DNA of 64,000 nt from Pseudomonas sp. SG20056 (GTDB lineage: Bacteria; Pseudomonadota; Gammaproteobacteria; Pseudomonadales; Pseudomonadaceae): assembly GCF_031764535.1 (NCBI RefSeq), contig NZ_CP134499.1, forward strand, positions 2,170,001-2,234,000. Reading direction: 5' to 3'. The notes under the pieces are model-generated. The model was given only the letters and a program-made list of their open reading frames with translations, searched no databases and was not told the DNA's origin. A program made the translations under genes and the position numbers. Every line of letters starts with the position of its first letter. The first letter of the stretch is position 1. Below, one piece after another: positions 48,009-60,964 of this stretch.

Positions 48009-48716
48009 ATGACTGAGCTGGCCCGCCTAAAGTTTTACGCCACTCAACCGCACCCCTGCAGCTATCTGCCCGATGAGCAGGCCACCACCCTGTTCCTCGA
48101 CCCCAGCCAGCCCATGGATGCGGATGTTTACGCTGAGCTTTCGGAAATGGGCTTTCGCCGCAGTGGCGACCACCTCTATCGCCCGCATTGTCAGCGTTGC
48201 ACCGCTTGCGTCCCGGCGCGCATCCCTGCCGCCCAGTTCAGCCCGAATCGCCAGCAACGGCGTATATTCAAACGTAATCAGGACATCCAGGTTCGCCTCG
48301 TGCGCCCGGCTTTTACCGAGGAATATTATGCGTTGTACGTGCGCTACATTGAGCAGCGGCATGCCGATGGCGATATGTACCCGCCCAACCGCGAGCAGTT
48401 TTCGACCTTTCTGGTACGCGACCTAGCCTTCTCGCGTTTCTATGAGTTCCGTCAGAACGACCGCCTGCTGGCAATTGCCGTCACCGATGTACTGCCCAAT
48501 GGATTGTCGGCGGTTTACACCTTTTACGAGCCAGGCGAGGAACGACGCAGCCTCGGGCGCTTTGCCATTCTCTGGCAAATTGCCGAAGCGGCGCGATTAG
48601 GGCTGCATGCGGTCTATCTAGGCTACTGGATCAAGAACTGCCGCAAGATGAATTACAAGACCCAGTACAGGCCAATAGAACTGTTCGTCAATCAACGCTG
48701 GGTCAGTCTTAACTGA
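48009..48716 (+). CDS. bpt: Aspartate/glutamate leucyltransferase Bpt
   Basis: 235 residues from ATG 48009 ([20 protein letters not shown]), related to eukaryotic arginyltransferases. The N-terminal cysteine pair [13 protein letters not shown] and the acetyltransferase-like fold ([15 protein letters not shown]) are visible. Adds Leu to N-terminal Asp/Glu for ClpS-ClpAP degradation. Confidence 0.92.
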
Positions 48717-48816
48717 AGCCCTTGGCGCAAACCCCAAATTTCGGGCACAATGCACGCCGCTTTTGCCTGGCGCCAGTTGCACCGGGCCATTCATTGGATA
48801 CCGAGGGCTTTACTGC

Positions 48817-49035
48817 ATGTCGAAAGAAGACAGCTTCGAAATGGAAGGCACTGTCGTCGACACCCTGCCCAACACCATGTTCCGTGTGGAGTTGGAAAAT
48901 GGGCACGTCGTTACTGCGCACATCTCCGGAAAGATGCGCAAAAATTACATCCGCATTCTGACTGGCGACAAAGTTCGCGTTGAACTTACGCCTTATGACT
49001 TGAGCAAAGGCCGCATTACTTACCGCGCCCGTTAA
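48817..49035 (+). CDS. infA: Translation initiation factor IF-1
   Basis: 72 residues from ATG 48817 ([20 protein letters not shown]), S1-like OB fold, ends KGRITYRAR. The in-frame extension upstream is not part of the family. Binds the A site of the 30S subunit. Confidence 0.96.
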
Positions 49036-49085
49036 CAGGCCAGCGAAAACTCAGTTTTCCGGCATCTGTTACACCAAGCTCCAGT

Positions 49086-49115
49086 AAAAACGCCCGGCAA
49101 TGCCGGGCGTTTTTG
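49086..49115. terminator. Bidirectional terminator between infA and clpA
   Basis: AAAAACGCCCGGCA pairs with TGCCGGGCGTTTTT with no loop bases left over beyond the central turn. Serves both convergent transcripts. Confidence 0.9.
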
Positions 49116-49135
49116 TGCGCGTAAGAAAACTACGC

Positions 49136-51406
49136 CTAGGCCATTTCCGCCGTAGTTTCGAAATCGAAGGTCAACTCGCCACCTTCAATATCGATATGCA
49201 CCACACCGCCGTGCTCGGCCAGCTCACCAAACAGGATCTCTTCCGCCAGCGGACGCTTGATCTTGTCCTGAATCAGGCGAGCCATCGGTCGAGCGCCCAT
49301 CTGTACGTCATAACCGCTCTCAGCCAGCCAGCTACGTGCGGCATCGCTGACTTCCAGGGTGACACGCTTGTCCTCAAGCTGCGCCTGCAGTTCGGTGAGG
49401 AACTTATCGACGATGCTTTTGATCACTTCGTGGCTCAGGCGGCCGAACTGGATGATGGTATCCAGGCGGTTGCGGAACTCCGGCGTGAAGCTTTTCTTGA
49501 TCACTTCCATGGCATCAGACGAGTGGTCCTGATGGGTGAAGCCAATGGATGCCCGCGCCGCTGTTTCAGCGCCAGCGTTGGTGGTCATGATCACGATCAC
49601 ATTGCGGAAATCAGCCTTACGGCCATTGTTGTCGGTCAGGGTGCCATGATCCATAACCTGCAGGAGCAGGTTAAAGACTTCCGGGTGAGCCTTTTCGATC
49701 TCATCAAGCAGCAATACGCAATGTGGCGTTTTGGTGATCGCTTCGGTCAGTAGACCGCCTTGATCAAAGCCTACATAACCGGGTGGAGCACCGATCAGGC
49801 GCGACACAGTGTGGCGCTCCATGTACTCGGACATATCGAAGCGAATCAACTCTACACCTAACGCTTTGGCCAACTGGCGTGCAGCCTCAGTTTTACCAAC
49901 CCCAGTGGGCCCGGCAAACAGGAAGGAGCCGACAGGCTTGTCAGGGGCTTTGAGGCCGGCACGCGACAGCTTGATCGCGGTCGACAGCGAGTCAATTGCG
50001 GCGTCCTGGCCAAATACAGTGAGCTTCAGGTCACGTTCCAGGTTACGCAGCAGTTCTTTGTCCGAGCTGCTGACATGTTTTGGCGGAATACGGGCAATTT
50101 TCGCCACGATGTCTTCGACCTGCGCCACATCGATACGCGTCAGGCGTTTTTCCAGCGGCTGCAAGCGCTGATAAGCGCCTGCCTCATCGATTACGTCAAT
50201 GGCCTTGTCCGGCATATGGCGGTCATTGATATAGCGCGAAGCCAGCTCAGCCGCTGCGCGCAGTGCCTCATCGCTATATTCGATGCTGTGATGCTGCTCG
50301 AAGCGACCTTTCAGACCACGCAAAATGCCGATGGTGTCTTCTACCGACGGCTCAACCACATCAACTTTCTGGAAGCGCCGAGCGAGAGCGCGGTCTTTCT
50401 CAAAGATGCCGCGGAATTCCTGGAAGGTCGTCGAGCCGATGCAGCGTATTTCACCCGAAGACAGCATAGGTTTCAGTAAGTTGGACGCATCCATTACTCC
50501 ACCCGATGCCGCGCCCGCGCCAATAATGGTGTGGATTTCATCAATAAACAGGATGGCGTGCGGACGTTTACGCAACTCATTGAGAAGCGCCTTCAGGCGC
50601 TTCTCAAAATCACCACGGTATTTGGTACCGGCCAGTAATGCGCCGAGATCCAAGGAGTAGACCACGCTGTCCGCTAGCAAGTCAGGTACCTGATTATCGA
50701 CAATGCGCTTGGCCAGGCCTTCAGCAATGGCGGTTTTACCGACACCCGCTTCACCCACTAATAGCGGATTGTTCTTACGCCGACGCGCAAGAATCTGCGC
50801 CACACGTTCGACTTCCGACTCGCGGCCGACAAGCGGATCAATGCGGCCCTGGCGAGCCAGTTCATTCAGGTTGCTGGCATAAGCATCCAGCGGATTGCTC
50901 GAGCTGGAGGACTCGCCGCTTTCGTCGTCCTGCATTTCCTGTTCGGTTTCCGAATGGCCACCATGGCCCGGAACCTTGGAGATGCCGTGGGCAATAAAAT
51001 TGACCACATCGATACGCGCGACGCTCTGCTGCTTGAGCAGAAACACCGCCTGACTTTCCTGCTCGCTGAAGATTGCTACCAGTACATTGGCACCGGTCAC
51101 TTCACGCTTGCCGGAACTCTGTACGTGGAACACCGCGCGCTGCAGAACGCGCTGGAAACCCAAGGTAGGCTGCGTTTCGCGCTCTTCATCGTGTTGTGGG
51201 ATTAGCGGCGTGGTGGAGTCGATAAACTCTTGCAGATCATGCCGCAGCTTGTCCAGGTTGGCCCCGCACGCACGCAGTACGCTGGCAGCGGCCTCGTTAT
51301 CCAGGAGAGCCAGCAACAAATGCTCAACCGTCATAAATTCATGACGCTTGGTACGAGCCTCCTTGAAAGCCAGATTGAGGGTGACTTCGAGCTCTCGATT
51401 TAACAT
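49136..51406 (-). CDS. clpA: ATP-dependent Clp protease ATPase subunit ClpA
   Basis: 756 residues. N-terminal ClpS-binding domain, then two AAA+ modules with Walker A motifs [13 protein letters not shown] (about residue 216) and [13 protein letters not shown] (about 497). It unfolds substrates for ClpP, including N-degron proteins brought by ClpS. Downstream of clpS with a 29-bp gap. Confidence 0.96.
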   Translation of the reverse strand: MLNRELEVTLNLAFKEARTKRHEFMTVEHLLLALLDNEAAASVLRACGANLDKLRHDLQEFIDSTTPLIPQHDEERETQPTLGFQRVLQRAVFHVQSSGKREVTGANVLVAIFSEQESQAVFLLKQQSVARIDVVNFIAHGISKVPGHGGHSETEQEMQDDESGESSSSSNPLDAYASNLNELARQGRIDPLVGRESEVERVAQILARRRKNNPLLVGEAGVGKTAIAEGLAKRIVDNQVPDLLADSVVYSLDLGALLAGTKYRGDFEKRLKALLNELRKRPHAILFIDEIHTIIGAGAASGGVMDASNLLKPMLSSGEIRCIGSTTFQEFRGIFEKDRALARRFQKVDVVEPSVEDTIGILRGLKGRFEQHHSIEYSDEALRAAAELASRYINDRHMPDKAIDVIDEAGAYQRLQPLEKRLTRIDVAQVEDIVAKIARIPPKHVSSSDKELLRNLERDLKLTVFGQDAAIDSLSTAIKLSRAGLKAPDKPVGSFLFAGPTGVGKTEAARQLAKALGVELIRFDMSEYMERHTVSRLIGAPPGYVGFDQGGLLTEAITKTPHCVLLLDEIEKAHPEVFNLLLQVMDHGTLTDNNGRKADFRNVIVIMTTNAGAETAARASIGFTHQDHSSDAMEVIKKSFTPEFRNRLDTIIQFGRLSHEVIKSIVDKFLTELQAQLEDKRVTLEVSDAARSWLAESGYDVQMGARPMARLIQDKIKRPLAEEILFGELAEHGGVVHIDIEGGELTFDFETTAEMA

Positions 51407-51435
51407 AGCTTCACCTCATGCCCAAGTGGCCGGCG

Positions 51436-51798
51436 TTAACCGTCCTTCTCTATTTCACAGAGTAGCGGATGCTGGCTCTCTCTCGCATATTGATTCACCT
51501 GTGTCGCTTTGGTTTCAGCAATATCGCGGGTAAACACTCCACATACTGCCCGCCCCTCTGTATGGACGGTCAGCATGATTTTGGTCGCTATCTCTCGATT
51601 CAGGTTGAAAAAAACCTCGAGAATCTCGACCACGAAATCCATGGGCGTGTAGTCGTCATTAAACAAAATCACTTTATACATAGGAGGCGCCTGCAGGGCG
51701 GGCTTTGATTCCTGAACGGCTAAGCCGAAGGAATCGTCCTCATGCTCTGCGGGGCGATCCTGATTGAATGTTAGTCGAATCTGGCTACGTGCATGCAT
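51436..51798 (-). CDS. clpS: ClpA adaptor protein ClpS
   Basis: 120 residues. The core [20 protein letters not shown] and the residues Asn-Asp-Asp plus the later His of [15 protein letters not shown] form the N-degron pocket. Delivers N-end-rule substrates to ClpA. Divergent from cspD. Confidence 0.95.
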   Translation of the reverse strand: MHARSQIRLTFNQDRPAEHEDDSFGLAVQESKPALQAPPMYKVILFNDDYTPMDFVVEILEVFFNLNREIATKIMLTVHTEGRAVCGVFTRDIAETKATQVNQYARESQHPLLCEIEKDG

Positions 51799-51910
51799 GC
51801 TGAATAGCTTCGTTGATGGGCGAATAGTCTGTGCTAGACAGAGTTTGAACGGCTTCTCAGCCAGTTACAGCATTGCCTTGACTATCGGCAAAACGGTGTT
51901 ACAAACAATG

Positions 51911-51929
51911 AATACCCAGCGTGGGTATT
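51911..51929. promoter_or_regulatory. Palindrome between clpS and cspD
   Basis: AATACCCA-GCG-TGGGTATT is a perfect 8-bp inverted repeat in the 226-bp divergent region, about 110 bp from each start codon. Possible operator or hairpin; no regulator can be named. Confidence 0.35.
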
Positions 51930-52024
51930 AAGGGGTTTCACACGCGGCCCGCCTTGGCGAACCATGTGTGGGATTGAAGTGGATGATACTCCAGTGATGG
52001 AGTCCTTTGCAGAGGGATATCAGC

Positions 52025-52288
52025 ATGGTTAGCGGTAAGGTCAAGTGGTTCAACAACGCCAAAGGCTATGGGTTCATCCTGGCCGATGGTCGAGATGAGG
52101 ACCTGTTCGCCCACTACTCGGCTATCCAGATGGACGGCTATAAAACGCTGAAGGCTGGCCAGCCGGTAAGCTTCGATATTATTCAAGGTCCAAAAGGACT
52201 CCACGCCGTAAACATCAGCGCGGCTACTGCCGCCAGTGAAGCGCCCGCCGCTGTCAAGCAACACCAGGGCTCAACGGTTGAAGTCTGA
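52025..52288 (+). CDS. cspD: Cold-shock-domain protein CspD
   Basis: 87 residues from ATG 52025 (AGAGGG upstream). RNP motifs KGYGFI and DLFAHY are visible in a cold-shock domain of about 67 residues, followed by an Ala-rich tail. CspD proteins bind single-stranded DNA and inhibit replication in stationary phase; E. coli cspD also sits beside clpS. Confidence 0.9.
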   Translation: MVSGKVKWFNNAKGYGFILADGRDEDLFAHYSAIQMDGYKTLKAGQPVSFDIIQGPKGLHAVNISAATAASEAPAAVKQHQGSTVEV

Positions 52289-52319
52289 TTAGTCATCTGG
52301 GCAGTTAATCGCCCACAAA

Positions 52320-52345
52320 AAAGGCCGGTCATTTGACCGGCCTTT
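52320..52345. terminator. Bidirectional terminator between cspD and icd
   Basis: AAAGGCCGGTCA pairs with TGACCGGCCTTT around two T, with A/T runs outside. Separates convergent genes. Confidence 0.88.
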
Positions 52346-52367
52346 CTTTATGTAGAAGCTGATTGGC

Positions 52368-53624
52368 TTACATGTGCGAAATCAGCGCATCACCGAATGC
52401 CGAGCAGGACAGCAGCTTGGCACCGTCCATCAGGCGCTCGAAGTCATAGGTCACGGTTTTGGCACCGATGGCGCCATTTGTACCCTTGATGATCAGATCA
52501 GCCGCTTCGGTCCAGCCCATGTGGCGAAGCATCATTTCGGCGGAGAGGATCAGTGAGCCTGGGTTCACCTGGTCCTTACCAGCGTACTTCGGTGCAGTAC
52601 CGTGGGTAGCTTCGAACATCGCAACGGTGTCGGACAGGTTGGCACCTGGAGCGATACCGATACCACCGACTTCAGCCGCCAACGCATCGGACAGGTAGTC
52701 ACCGTTGAGGTTGAGGGTGGCGATTACGTCGTACTCGGCCGGACGCAGTAGGATCTGCTGCAGCATGGCGTCGGCGATGGCGTCTTTGACAATGACATTC
52801 TTGCCGGTTTTCGGGTTCTTGAACTGCATCCAAGGACCGCCATCGAGCAAGGTTGCGCCGAATTCTTCAGCGGCAATTTCGTAGGCCCACTCTTTGAAGG
52901 CACCTTCGGTGAACTTCATAATGTTGCCTTTGTGCACGATGGTCAGCGAGTCGCGGTCGTTATCGACTACGTACTGCAGCGCTTTACGTGCCAGACGCTT
53001 GGTACCTTCTTTTGAAACCGGCTTAACACCGATACCGCAGTCTTGGTCGAAGCGAATCTTGGTTACACCCATTTCCTCTTTGAGGAACTTGATCACCTTA
53101 GTTGCTTCTGGCGAGCCAGCTTTCCACTCGATACCGGCGTAGATATCTTCCGAGTTCTCACGGAAGATTGTCATGTCGACGTCGCCAGGCTTCTTCACCG
53201 GACTTGGCACGCCTTCGAACCAGCGTACTGGGCGAAGGCAGACATACAGGTCAAGCTGCTGACGCAGCGCAACGTTGAGGGAGCGGATGCCGCCACCGAC
53301 TGGCGTGGTCAGCGGGCCTTTGATGGAAACGACGTAGTCTTTGACTGCATCCAGAGTTTCCTGAGGCAACCAAGTGTCCTGGTCGTAAACCTGAGTGGCT
53401 TTCTCGCCTGCGTAAACTTCCATCCAGGAGATCTTGCGTTCACCGCCGTAGGCTTTCTGTACGGCCGCATCAACTACTTTGATCATCACCGGGCTGATAT
53501 CGACACCGATACCATCGCCTTCGATAAAAGGGATGATTGGATTGTTCGGTACGTTCAGGGATGTATCGGCATTGACGGTGATTTTGTCACCGGTGGCAGG
53601 CACCTGGATCTTTTGGTATCCCAT
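52368..53624 (-). CDS. icd: NADP-isocitrate dehydrogenase, dimeric type
   Basis: 418 residues. Isocitrate-binding region with the regulatory Ser-type loop ([19 protein letters not shown]) and the substrate/cofactor signature [23 protein letters not shown]-cycle enzyme. Divergent from the unrelated monomeric Idh, with 362 bp between them. Confidence 0.95.
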   Translation of the reverse strand: MGYQKIQVPATGDKITVNADTSLNVPNNPIIPFIEGDGIGVDISPVMIKVVDAAVQKAYGGERKISWMEVYAGEKATQVYDQDTWLPQETLDAVKDYVVSIKGPLTTPVGGGIRSLNVALRQQLDLYVCLRPVRWFEGVPSPVKKPGDVDMTIFRENSEDIYAGIEWKAGSPEATKVIKFLKEEMGVTKIRFDQDCGIGVKPVSKEGTKRLARKALQYVVDNDRDSLTIVHKGNIMKFTEGAFKEWAYEIAAEEFGATLLDGGPWMQFKNPKTGKNVIVKDAIADAMLQQILLRPAEYDVIATLNLNGDYLSDALAAEVGGIGIAPGANLSDTVAMFEATHGTAPKYAGKDQVNPGSLILSAEMMLRHMGWTEAADLIIKGTNGAIGAKTVTYDFERLMDGAKLLSCSAFGDALISHM

Positions 53625-53986
53625 GCTGGACTCCGTCTTGTGGTTAAAACAGTCAGATCGCCCCAGAGTAACCCACTTGAATCGGGCGAAACCATATGTT
53701 CGTTGGTCTTATGCGCCAAGGCATTCTGCGACGCGTTAGCGCGGTGGTATACTTCACAGATGACTCACAGGTCATAAGGCGCGGATCGTTCAAACAGGTT
53801 GTCCGCCTCTTGAAACCGTCGAACTGCTACAGCGCTTCAACGGCTCGAAACGCTTAACACTCTACTGGTGCATCCAACATCACCGCGGCAAGTCCTCGAC
53901 TTCTGGTTCATCCATATGGGCCTCAGCGCTTACCTGCGCATGTCGAGTCGCTATGCACGCTCAGCAAAGAAGAGAGTTCACTCAGA
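53625..53986. other. icd-idh divergent control region
   Basis: 362 bases without a convincing gene. An extended -10 TGGTATACT (53745-53753) points towards idh; the -35 match is poor. No clear palindromic operator seen. Confidence 0.4.
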
Positions 53987-56212
53987 ATGTCCACCCCCTC
54001 GAAGATCATCTACACCTTCACCGACGAAGCTCCAGCCCTTGCGACCTATTCGCTTCTGCCTATTGTAGAAGCCTTCGCAGCCTCTGCTGAGATTGCCGTC
54101 GAAACACGCGACATCTCTCTTGCAGGGCGCATCCTTGCAAGCTTTGCCGACCAGTTGGATGCTGACAAGCAAATCGCCGACGACCTCGCCAAGCTGGCCG
54201 TACTGGCCACCTCGCCAGATGCCAACATCATCAAGCTGCCAAACATCAGTGCCTCGGTGCCGCAGCTCAAAGGTGCAATCGCCGAGCTGCAAGCCCAAGG
54301 CTTTAACATCCCGAATTTCCCGGAAGACCCACAAACTGACGCCGAAAAAGACGCCAGTGCCCGTTATAGCAAAGTGCTTGGCAGTGCGGTCAACCCGGTG
54401 CTGCGTGAAGGTAACTCCGACCGCCGCGCGCCTTCCGCAGTCAAAGCCTTCGTACGCAAGCACCCACACTCCATGGGCAAGTGGAGCATGACTTCGCAAT
54501 CCCACGCCGATTACATGCGCGGTGGCGATTTCTTCTCCAGCGAGCAGTCGATCACCATGGCCAAGGCCGGTGACGTGCGTATCGAGTTTGTCGGCAAGAA
54601 CGGCAAGATTGAAGTCAAGAAGCAGCTCGCCCTGCAGGAAGGCGAAGTCTTCGACAGCATGTTTATGAGCTGCCGCAAGCTGCGCGATTTCTTTGAGCGC
54701 ACCCTGCAGGACTGCAAGGAAAACGGTGTGATGTGGTCCCTGCACGTCAAGGCGACCATGATGAAAGTCTCCCACCCGATCGTGTTCGGCCACGCTGTCA
54801 GCGTCTACTACAAAGACGTGTTCGATAAATACGGCAAGCTGTTCGAAGAGCTGGGCGTCAACCCGAACAACGGCATCAGCAGCGTTTACGACAAGATCAA
54901 ATCCCTGCCAGCGTCGCAGCAGGAAGAAATTCTCGATGATATCCACGCCTGCTACAGCCACCGCCCGGAAATGGCCATGGTTGACTCGGTCAAGGGCATT
55001 ACCAACCTGCATATCCCAAGCGACGTGATCGTCGACGCCTCGATGCCGGCGATGATTCGCAGCTCCGGGCAGATGTGGGGCAAGGACGGCAAGCTCAAGG
55101 ACACCAAAGCGGTGATGCCGGAAAGCACCTACGCCCGCATCTACCAGGAAATGATCAACTTCTGCAAAACCAACGGTGCGTTCAACCCCACCACCATGGG
55201 CAGCGTACCGAACGTTGGCCTGATGGCGCAGAAAGCCGAAGAGTACGGCTCCCACGACAAGACCTTCGAAATGAGCGCCGATGGCACCATGCGCGTAGTA
55301 CTGGCAGATGGCACAGTGCTGATGCAGCACGAGGTCGAGGCTGGTGACATCTGGCGTGCCTGCCAGACCAAAGATGCGCCGATCCGCGATTGGGTCAAGC
55401 TGGCCGTGACTCGTGCTCGCCAATCCAACACCCCAGCAATCTTCTGGCTCGACCCGGAGCGCGCCCATGATCGCGAACTGCAGAAGAAAGTCGAAACCTA
55501 CCTGCAGGAACATGATCTGACCGGTCTGGACATCCGCGTTATGGACTACAACCAGGCCATTCGCGCCAGCATGGAGCGTTTGATTCGTGGCCAGGACACC
55601 ATTTCGGTAACCGGCAACGTACTACGCGACTACCTGACCGACCTGTTCCCGATCATGGAACTGGGCACCTCGGCCAAAATGCTCTCCATCGTCCCACTGA
55701 TGGCCGGTGGCGGCATGTACGAAACCGGCGCCGGCGGCTCGGCACCCAAGCACGTGCAGCAGCTGATTGAAGAAAACCACCTGCGTTGGGATTCGCTCGG
55801 CGAGTTCCTGGCCCTGGCGGTTTCCCTGGAAGAGACCGGGATCAAGACCAACAACCCGAAAGCCAAACTGCTGGGCAAAACCCTCGATGCGGCCACCGGT
55901 AAGTTGCTCGACAACAACAAGTCGCCATCGCGCAAAACCGGCGAGCTGGACAACCGTGGTAGCCACTTTTACCTGGCGCTCTACTGGGCTCAGGAACTGG
56001 CCGCACAGAACGATGATGCCGAACTGAAAGCGCAGTTCGCGCCACTGGCCAAAACTCTGACCGAGAATGAAGCAACCATCGTTGCCGAACTCAGCGCCGT
56101 ACAGGGCAAGCCCGTGGACATCGGCGGTTACTACCGCTCCAACCCGCAATTGACCAGCCAGGTCATGCGCCCGAGCGCGACCTTCAATGCCGCACTCGCT
56201 GCGCTGAACTAA
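53987..56212 (+). CDS. idh: NADP-isocitrate dehydrogenase, monomeric type
   Basis: 741 residues, the usual length of the monomeric (class II) enzyme, unrelated in size to Icd. Family segments [39 protein letters not shown] and [18 protein letters not shown] are visible. Catalyses the same step as Icd. In organisms with both, the two are often regulated differently (growth substrate, glyoxylate flux, temperature). Terminator follows at 56251. Confidence 0.95.
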   Translation: MSTPSKIIYTFTDEAPALATYSLLPIVEAFAASAEIAVETRDISLAGRILASFADQLDADKQIADDLAKLAVLATSPDANIIKLPNISASVPQLKGAIAELQAQGFNIPNFPEDPQTDAEKDASARYSKVLGSAVNPVLREGNSDRRAPSAVKAFVRKHPHSMGKWSMTSQSHADYMRGGDFFSSEQSITMAKAGDVRIEFVGKNGKIEVKKQLALQEGEVFDSMFMSCRKLRDFFERTLQDCKENGVMWSLHVKATMMKVSHPIVFGHAVSVYYKDVFDKYGKLFEELGVNPNNGISSVYDKIKSLPASQQEEILDDIHACYSHRPEMAMVDSVKGITNLHIPSDVIVDASMPAMIRSSGQMWGKDGKLKDTKAVMPESTYARIYQEMINFCKTNGAFNPTTMGSVPNVGLMAQKAEEYGSHDKTFEMSADGTMRVVLADGTVLMQHEVEAGDIWRACQTKDAPIRDWVKLAVTRARQSNTPAIFWLDPERAHDRELQKKVETYLQEHDLTGLDIRVMDYNQAIRASMERLIRGQDTISVTGNVLRDYLTDLFPIMELGTSAKMLSIVPLMAGGGMYETGAGGSAPKHVQQLIEENHLRWDSLGEFLALAVSLEETGIKTNNPKAKLLGKTLDAATGKLLDNNKSPSRKTGELDNRGSHFYLALYWAQELAAQNDDAELKAQFAPLAKTLTENEATIVAELSAVQGKPVDIGGYYRSNPQLTSQVMRPSATFNAALAALN

Positions 56213-56250
56213 GACGTAGCACCCTGTGCCCCCGGGCACAGCAACACCGC

Positions 56251-56277
56251 AAACCCCGGCCATGTGCCGGGGTTTGT
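56251..56277 (+). terminator. Terminator of idh
   Basis: AAACCCCGGC-CATGT-GCCGGGGTTTGT stem-loop; another inverted repeat CTGTGCC/GGCACAG lies just before it. Confidence 0.75.
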
Positions 56278-56337
56278 GCATTCAGGGTAGAGCGAATCAG
56301 GATAAGATCGCCTTTTCTCATAACAGGTAGCACGTTT

Positions 56338-56778
56338 ATGCAGTGGCAGCCGCATATCACCGTGGCCACGGTCATCGAAGACCAGGGCCGTTTTCTGTTG
56401 GTCGAAGAAATGGCCGAAGGCCGTGCCGTGTTCAACCAACCTGCCGGCCATCTGGAAGCCAATGAAAGCTTGCTACAGGCCGCGCTGCGCGAAACCCTTG
56501 AGGAAACTGGCTGGGATGTCGAGCTGACTGGCGTTACCGGCATTTACCTGTACATCGCCCCCAGTAACGGCATCACCTACCAGCGCGTGTGTTTTGCCGC
56601 CAAACCTTTGCAGCAAAGGCTCAATTATCCGCTGGATGACGGCATCATCGGTCCACGCTGGCTGACCCGTGACGAGTTGGCAGCTCAACCCGAGCGCTGG
56701 CGCAGTGAATTGGTGCTGCGCTGCATTGATGACTACCTGAGCGGCCAGTGTTATCCCCTGAGCCTGATCCGCGATTAA
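56338..56778 (+). CDS. Nudix hydrolase (NudJ-like)
   Basis: 146 residues. The Nudix box GHLEANESLLQAALRETLEETGW is complete, with the G-x5-E-x7-RE-x2-EE-x-G pattern. The opening WQPHITVATVIEDQGRFLLVEE is like NudJ, a nucleoside tri-/diphosphate phosphatase that also cleaves HMP pyrophosphate. Just upstream of mnmA, as in many gammaproteobacteria. Confidence 0.88.
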   Translation: MQWQPHITVATVIEDQGRFLLVEEMAEGRAVFNQPAGHLEANESLLQAALRETLEETGWDVELTGVTGIYLYIAPSNGITYQRVCFAAKPLQQRLNYPLDDGIIGPRWLTRDELAAQPERWRSELVLRCIDDYLSGQCYPLSLIRD

Positions 56779-56838
56779 CGGCCACAGCTCTGCGCCTGCT
56801 AGAATCGCCCTCTTTTTAAGCCCGTGCCCCGTATCCCC

Positions 56839-57957
56839 ATGCCAGATCCAACTACTCAGCGCGTAATCGTCGGTATGTCCGGCGGCGTCGACTCCTCGGT
56901 TTCAGCTCTACTCCTGCTTGAACAGGGTTATCAGGTCGAAGGCCTGTTTATGAAGAACTGGGACGAAGACGACGGCACCGAATACTGCACCGCTATGGAC
57001 GACCTGGCCGACGCGCAGGCCGTGTGCGACAAAATTGGCATCACGCTGCACACCGCCAACTTTGCCGCTGAATACTGGGACAACGTGTTCGAGCACTTTT
57101 TGGCTGAATACAAGGCCGGACGCACGCCGAACCCAGACATCCTGTGTAACCGCGAGATTAAGTTCAAAGCCTTCCTCGACTACGCCCTGATGCTCGGTGC
57201 AGACCTGATTGCCACCGGCCACTACGTGCGCCGCCGTGATATCGACGGGCGCACCGAGCTGCTCAAGGGCCTCGATCCGAATAAGGATCAGAGCTATTTC
57301 CTGCATGCGGTCGGTGGCGAGCAGATTGCCAAGACGCTTTTTCCCGTAGGCGAGCTGGAAAAACCAGCGGTACGTGCCATCGCAGAGAAATATGCGCTGG
57401 CCACGGCGAAGAAGAAGGACTCCACCGGCATCTGCTTTATCGGCGAGCGGCGTTTCAGCGACTTCCTCAAACAATATCTGCCAGCTCAGCCCGGCAATAT
57501 CGAAACCACCGAAGGTGAAATTATCGGCCGTCATCACGGCCTGATGTACCACACCATCGGTCAGCGCCAGGGACTGGGCATTGGCGGTTTGAAAGACGCC
57601 AGTGACGAGCCCTGGTATGTCCTGCACAAAGACCTGACCCGCAATGTGCTGGTGGTTGGTCAGGGTAATGAACACCCATGGCTGTTCAGCCGCGCCCTGC
57701 TCGCCTCGGAAATTTACTGGGTCAACCCGATTGATCTGAGCACGCCGCGTGAGCTGACGGCCAAGGTGCGCTATCGCCAGAGCGATCAGACCTGCACGCT
57801 GGAGAAAACCGCCAGCGGCTACCGCGCTGTATTCAATGAACCGCAGCGCGCTGTGACACCGGGACAGTCCGTGGTGTTCTACGACGGTGAAATCTGCCTG
57901 GGTGGCGGCGTGATTGAAACCGCTGAACCCTGGACTGTGCGGGAGCAAACGGCGTGA
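56839..57957 (+). CDS. mnmA: tRNA-specific 2-thiouridylase MnmA
   Basis: 372 residues from ATG 56839; a GTG at 56824 is a possible longer start. PP-loop SGGVDSS, the [14 protein letters not shown] region and the catalytic Cys in [10 protein letters not shown] are visible. Installs the 2-thio group at U34 using sulfur delivered by TusE. Stop overlaps the hflD start. Confidence 0.94.
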   Translation: MPDPTTQRVIVGMSGGVDSSVSALLLLEQGYQVEGLFMKNWDEDDGTEYCTAMDDLADAQAVCDKIGITLHTANFAAEYWDNVFEHFLAEYKAGRTPNPDILCNREIKFKAFLDYALMLGADLIATGHYVRRRDIDGRTELLKGLDPNKDQSYFLHAVGGEQIAKTLFPVGELEKPAVRAIAEKYALATAKKKDSTGICFIGERRFSDFLKQYLPAQPGNIETTEGEIIGRHHGLMYHTIGQRQGLGIGGLKDASDEPWYVLHKDLTRNVLVVGQGNEHPWLFSRALLASEIYWVNPIDLSTPRELTAKVRYRQSDQTCTLEKTASGYRAVFNEPQRAVTPGQSVVFYDGEICLGGGVIETAEPWTVREQTA

Positions 57958-58574
57958 ATCCTATCCGCGAGCAACTGATCGCCCTCGGCGCGGTATTCGA
58001 ATCAGCCGTATTGGTCGACAAACTGGCGCGTACCGGCCAGATCGGCGAGCCCGCCGTGGCCTGCATGATCAACAGCTTGTTAGTACGCGACCCGAAAGAC
58101 ACGCTGGACGTTTACGGCGGCGATGACCTCAACCTGCGTGATGGTTACCGCGCCCTGGTCAGCGCCCTGGAGCGCGACCCGGCCAGCCTGCAACGTGATC
58201 CACTGCGTTATGCCTTGGCGCTGCTGGCCCTTGAGCGTCAGCTGGATAAGCGCGGCGATATGCTGCAAGTCATGGGCAGCCGCCTTGATCAAGTACAGCA
58301 GCAGGTTGAGCACTTCGGCCCGACCCATGAAAACGTGATATCCAACTGCGCCAGCCTGTATCAGGACACCATCAGCACCTTCCGCCAGCGCATCCAAGTG
58401 CAAGGCGATATGCGCCACCTGCAACAGACAAACAATGCCGCGAAGATCCGTGCGCTACTGCTCGCAGGCATTCGCTCGGCACGCCTGTGGCGCCAACTGG
58501 GCGGCCATCGCTGGCAGATGGTGTTCAGCCGCAGCAAGCTGCTCAAGGAACTCTACCCGCTGCTGCGGTCCTGA
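57954..58574 (+). CDS. hflD: HflD-like high-frequency lysogenization protein
   Basis: 206 residues from GTG 57954, which overlaps the mnmA stop (GTGA). All-helical, with the family segments [20 protein letters not shown] and [21 protein letters not shown] peripheral membrane protein, known from E. coli for binding lambda CII. In its normal role it accompanies mnmA and purB. Confidence 0.9.
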   Translation: MNPIREQLIALGAVFESAVLVDKLARTGQIGEPAVACMINSLLVRDPKDTLDVYGGDDLNLRDGYRALVSALERDPASLQRDPLRYALALLALERQLDKRGDMLQVMGSRLDQVQQQVEHFGPTHENVISNCASLYQDTISTFRQRIQVQGDMRHLQQTNNAAKIRALLLAGIRSARLWRQLGGHRWQMVFSRSKLLKELYPLLRS

Positions 58575-58578
58575 GCGC

Positions 58579-59439
58579 ATGAGCACGCGCTCGGTCAAGC
58601 CGCTGCAGGGCGCTACATTGCTGGCGCTGTCCGCCTTGCTGTTTTCCCTGATGGGTGTGGGCATTCGCGAAGTGTCGGTCAGCGTCAACAATGAATCGGT
58701 GGTGTTCTTTCGCAACCTGGTCGGTGTGCTGTTCTTTATCCCGCTGGTCTTGCTCAAAGGGGTTGGCCCGCTCAAGACCACCCGCTTGAAGTCTCACCTG
58801 TGGCGCACCACCTACGGCCTGGCGGCGATGTATTGCTTCTTCTACGCCATTGCCCACCTGCCACTGGCCGATGCCATGCTCTTCACCTACTCGGCACCGC
58901 TGTTCACCCCACTGATTGCCTGGTGGTGGCTCAAGGAGCCGCTCAGTAAGCGCATGCTGCTGACCACTGGCATCGGCCTGGTTGGCGTACTGTTGGTGGC
59001 CAAACCCTCAGCTGCACTGCTCGACAGTCAGGCCCTGATCGGCCTCGCTGCCAGTGTGCTGGCGGCGTTCGCCTTTGTCTCAATTCGCGAAATGAGCGAC
59101 ACCGAGCCGGCTTTTCGCATCGTCTTCTACTTTTCCCTGTTCAGCGCTCTGATCTCGGCCATCCCGCTGACCTGGGCCTGGCAGCCGATGACCCAACACG
59201 AGCTGGGCTTGCTGCTGGTGATCGGCCTGCTGGCAACCGCCAGTCAGATCGTCATGTCCAAGGCCTACAGCCTGGCACCACCCGGCCTGATCGGCCCCTT
59301 CGCCTATCTGGCGATTGTGTTCGCTGGACTGATTGCCTGGTTGCGCTGGGGTGAAACGCCCGATTTGACCTCGTTGCTAGGCGCCGCACTGATTTTCAGT
59401 GCCAGCCTGCTGTCGATCAGTCGTCGCAAAGGCAGCTGA
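58579..59439 (+). CDS. EamA/DMT-family transporter
   Basis: 286 residues from ATG 58579. Ten hydrophobic helices in two EamA repeats (GATLLALSALLFSLMGVGIREV; LIGLAASVLAAFAFVSIREM). Drug/metabolite transporter of unknown substrate. Between hflD and purB. Confidence 0.88.
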   Translation: MSTRSVKPLQGATLLALSALLFSLMGVGIREVSVSVNNESVVFFRNLVGVLFFIPLVLLKGVGPLKTTRLKSHLWRTTYGLAAMYCFFYAIAHLPLADAMLFTYSAPLFTPLIAWWWLKEPLSKRMLLTTGIGLVGVLLVAKPSAALLDSQALIGLAASVLAAFAFVSIREMSDTEPAFRIVFYFSLFSALISAIPLTWAWQPMTQHELGLLLVIGLLATASQIVMSKAYSLAPPGLIGPFAYLAIVFAGLIAWLRWGETPDLTSLLGAALIFSASLLSISRRKGS

Positions 59440-59473
59440 AGCAATCGCGGCCGGGCGTTGATTTCATGTATGA

Positions 59474-60886
<1,413 letters not shown>

Positions 60887-60904
60887 CCGGCAACAGCCTC
60901 CCAG

Positions 60905-60931
60905 ACGCCCGGCTGCGCCGGGCGTTTTTAT
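60905..60931 (+). terminator. Terminator of purB
   Basis: ACGCCCGGC-TGC-GCCGGGCGTTTTTA: perfect 9-bp stem and T-run. Confidence 0.92.
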
Positions 60932-60964
60932 TTATGGGTACTTACTGACTTCAAGGGCTTAGCG

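Noticed and set aside
53978..55513. 511-codon frame antisense to idh
   Set aside because: It is the shadow of a GC-rich, strongly conserved gene; the idh frame carries the family motifs.
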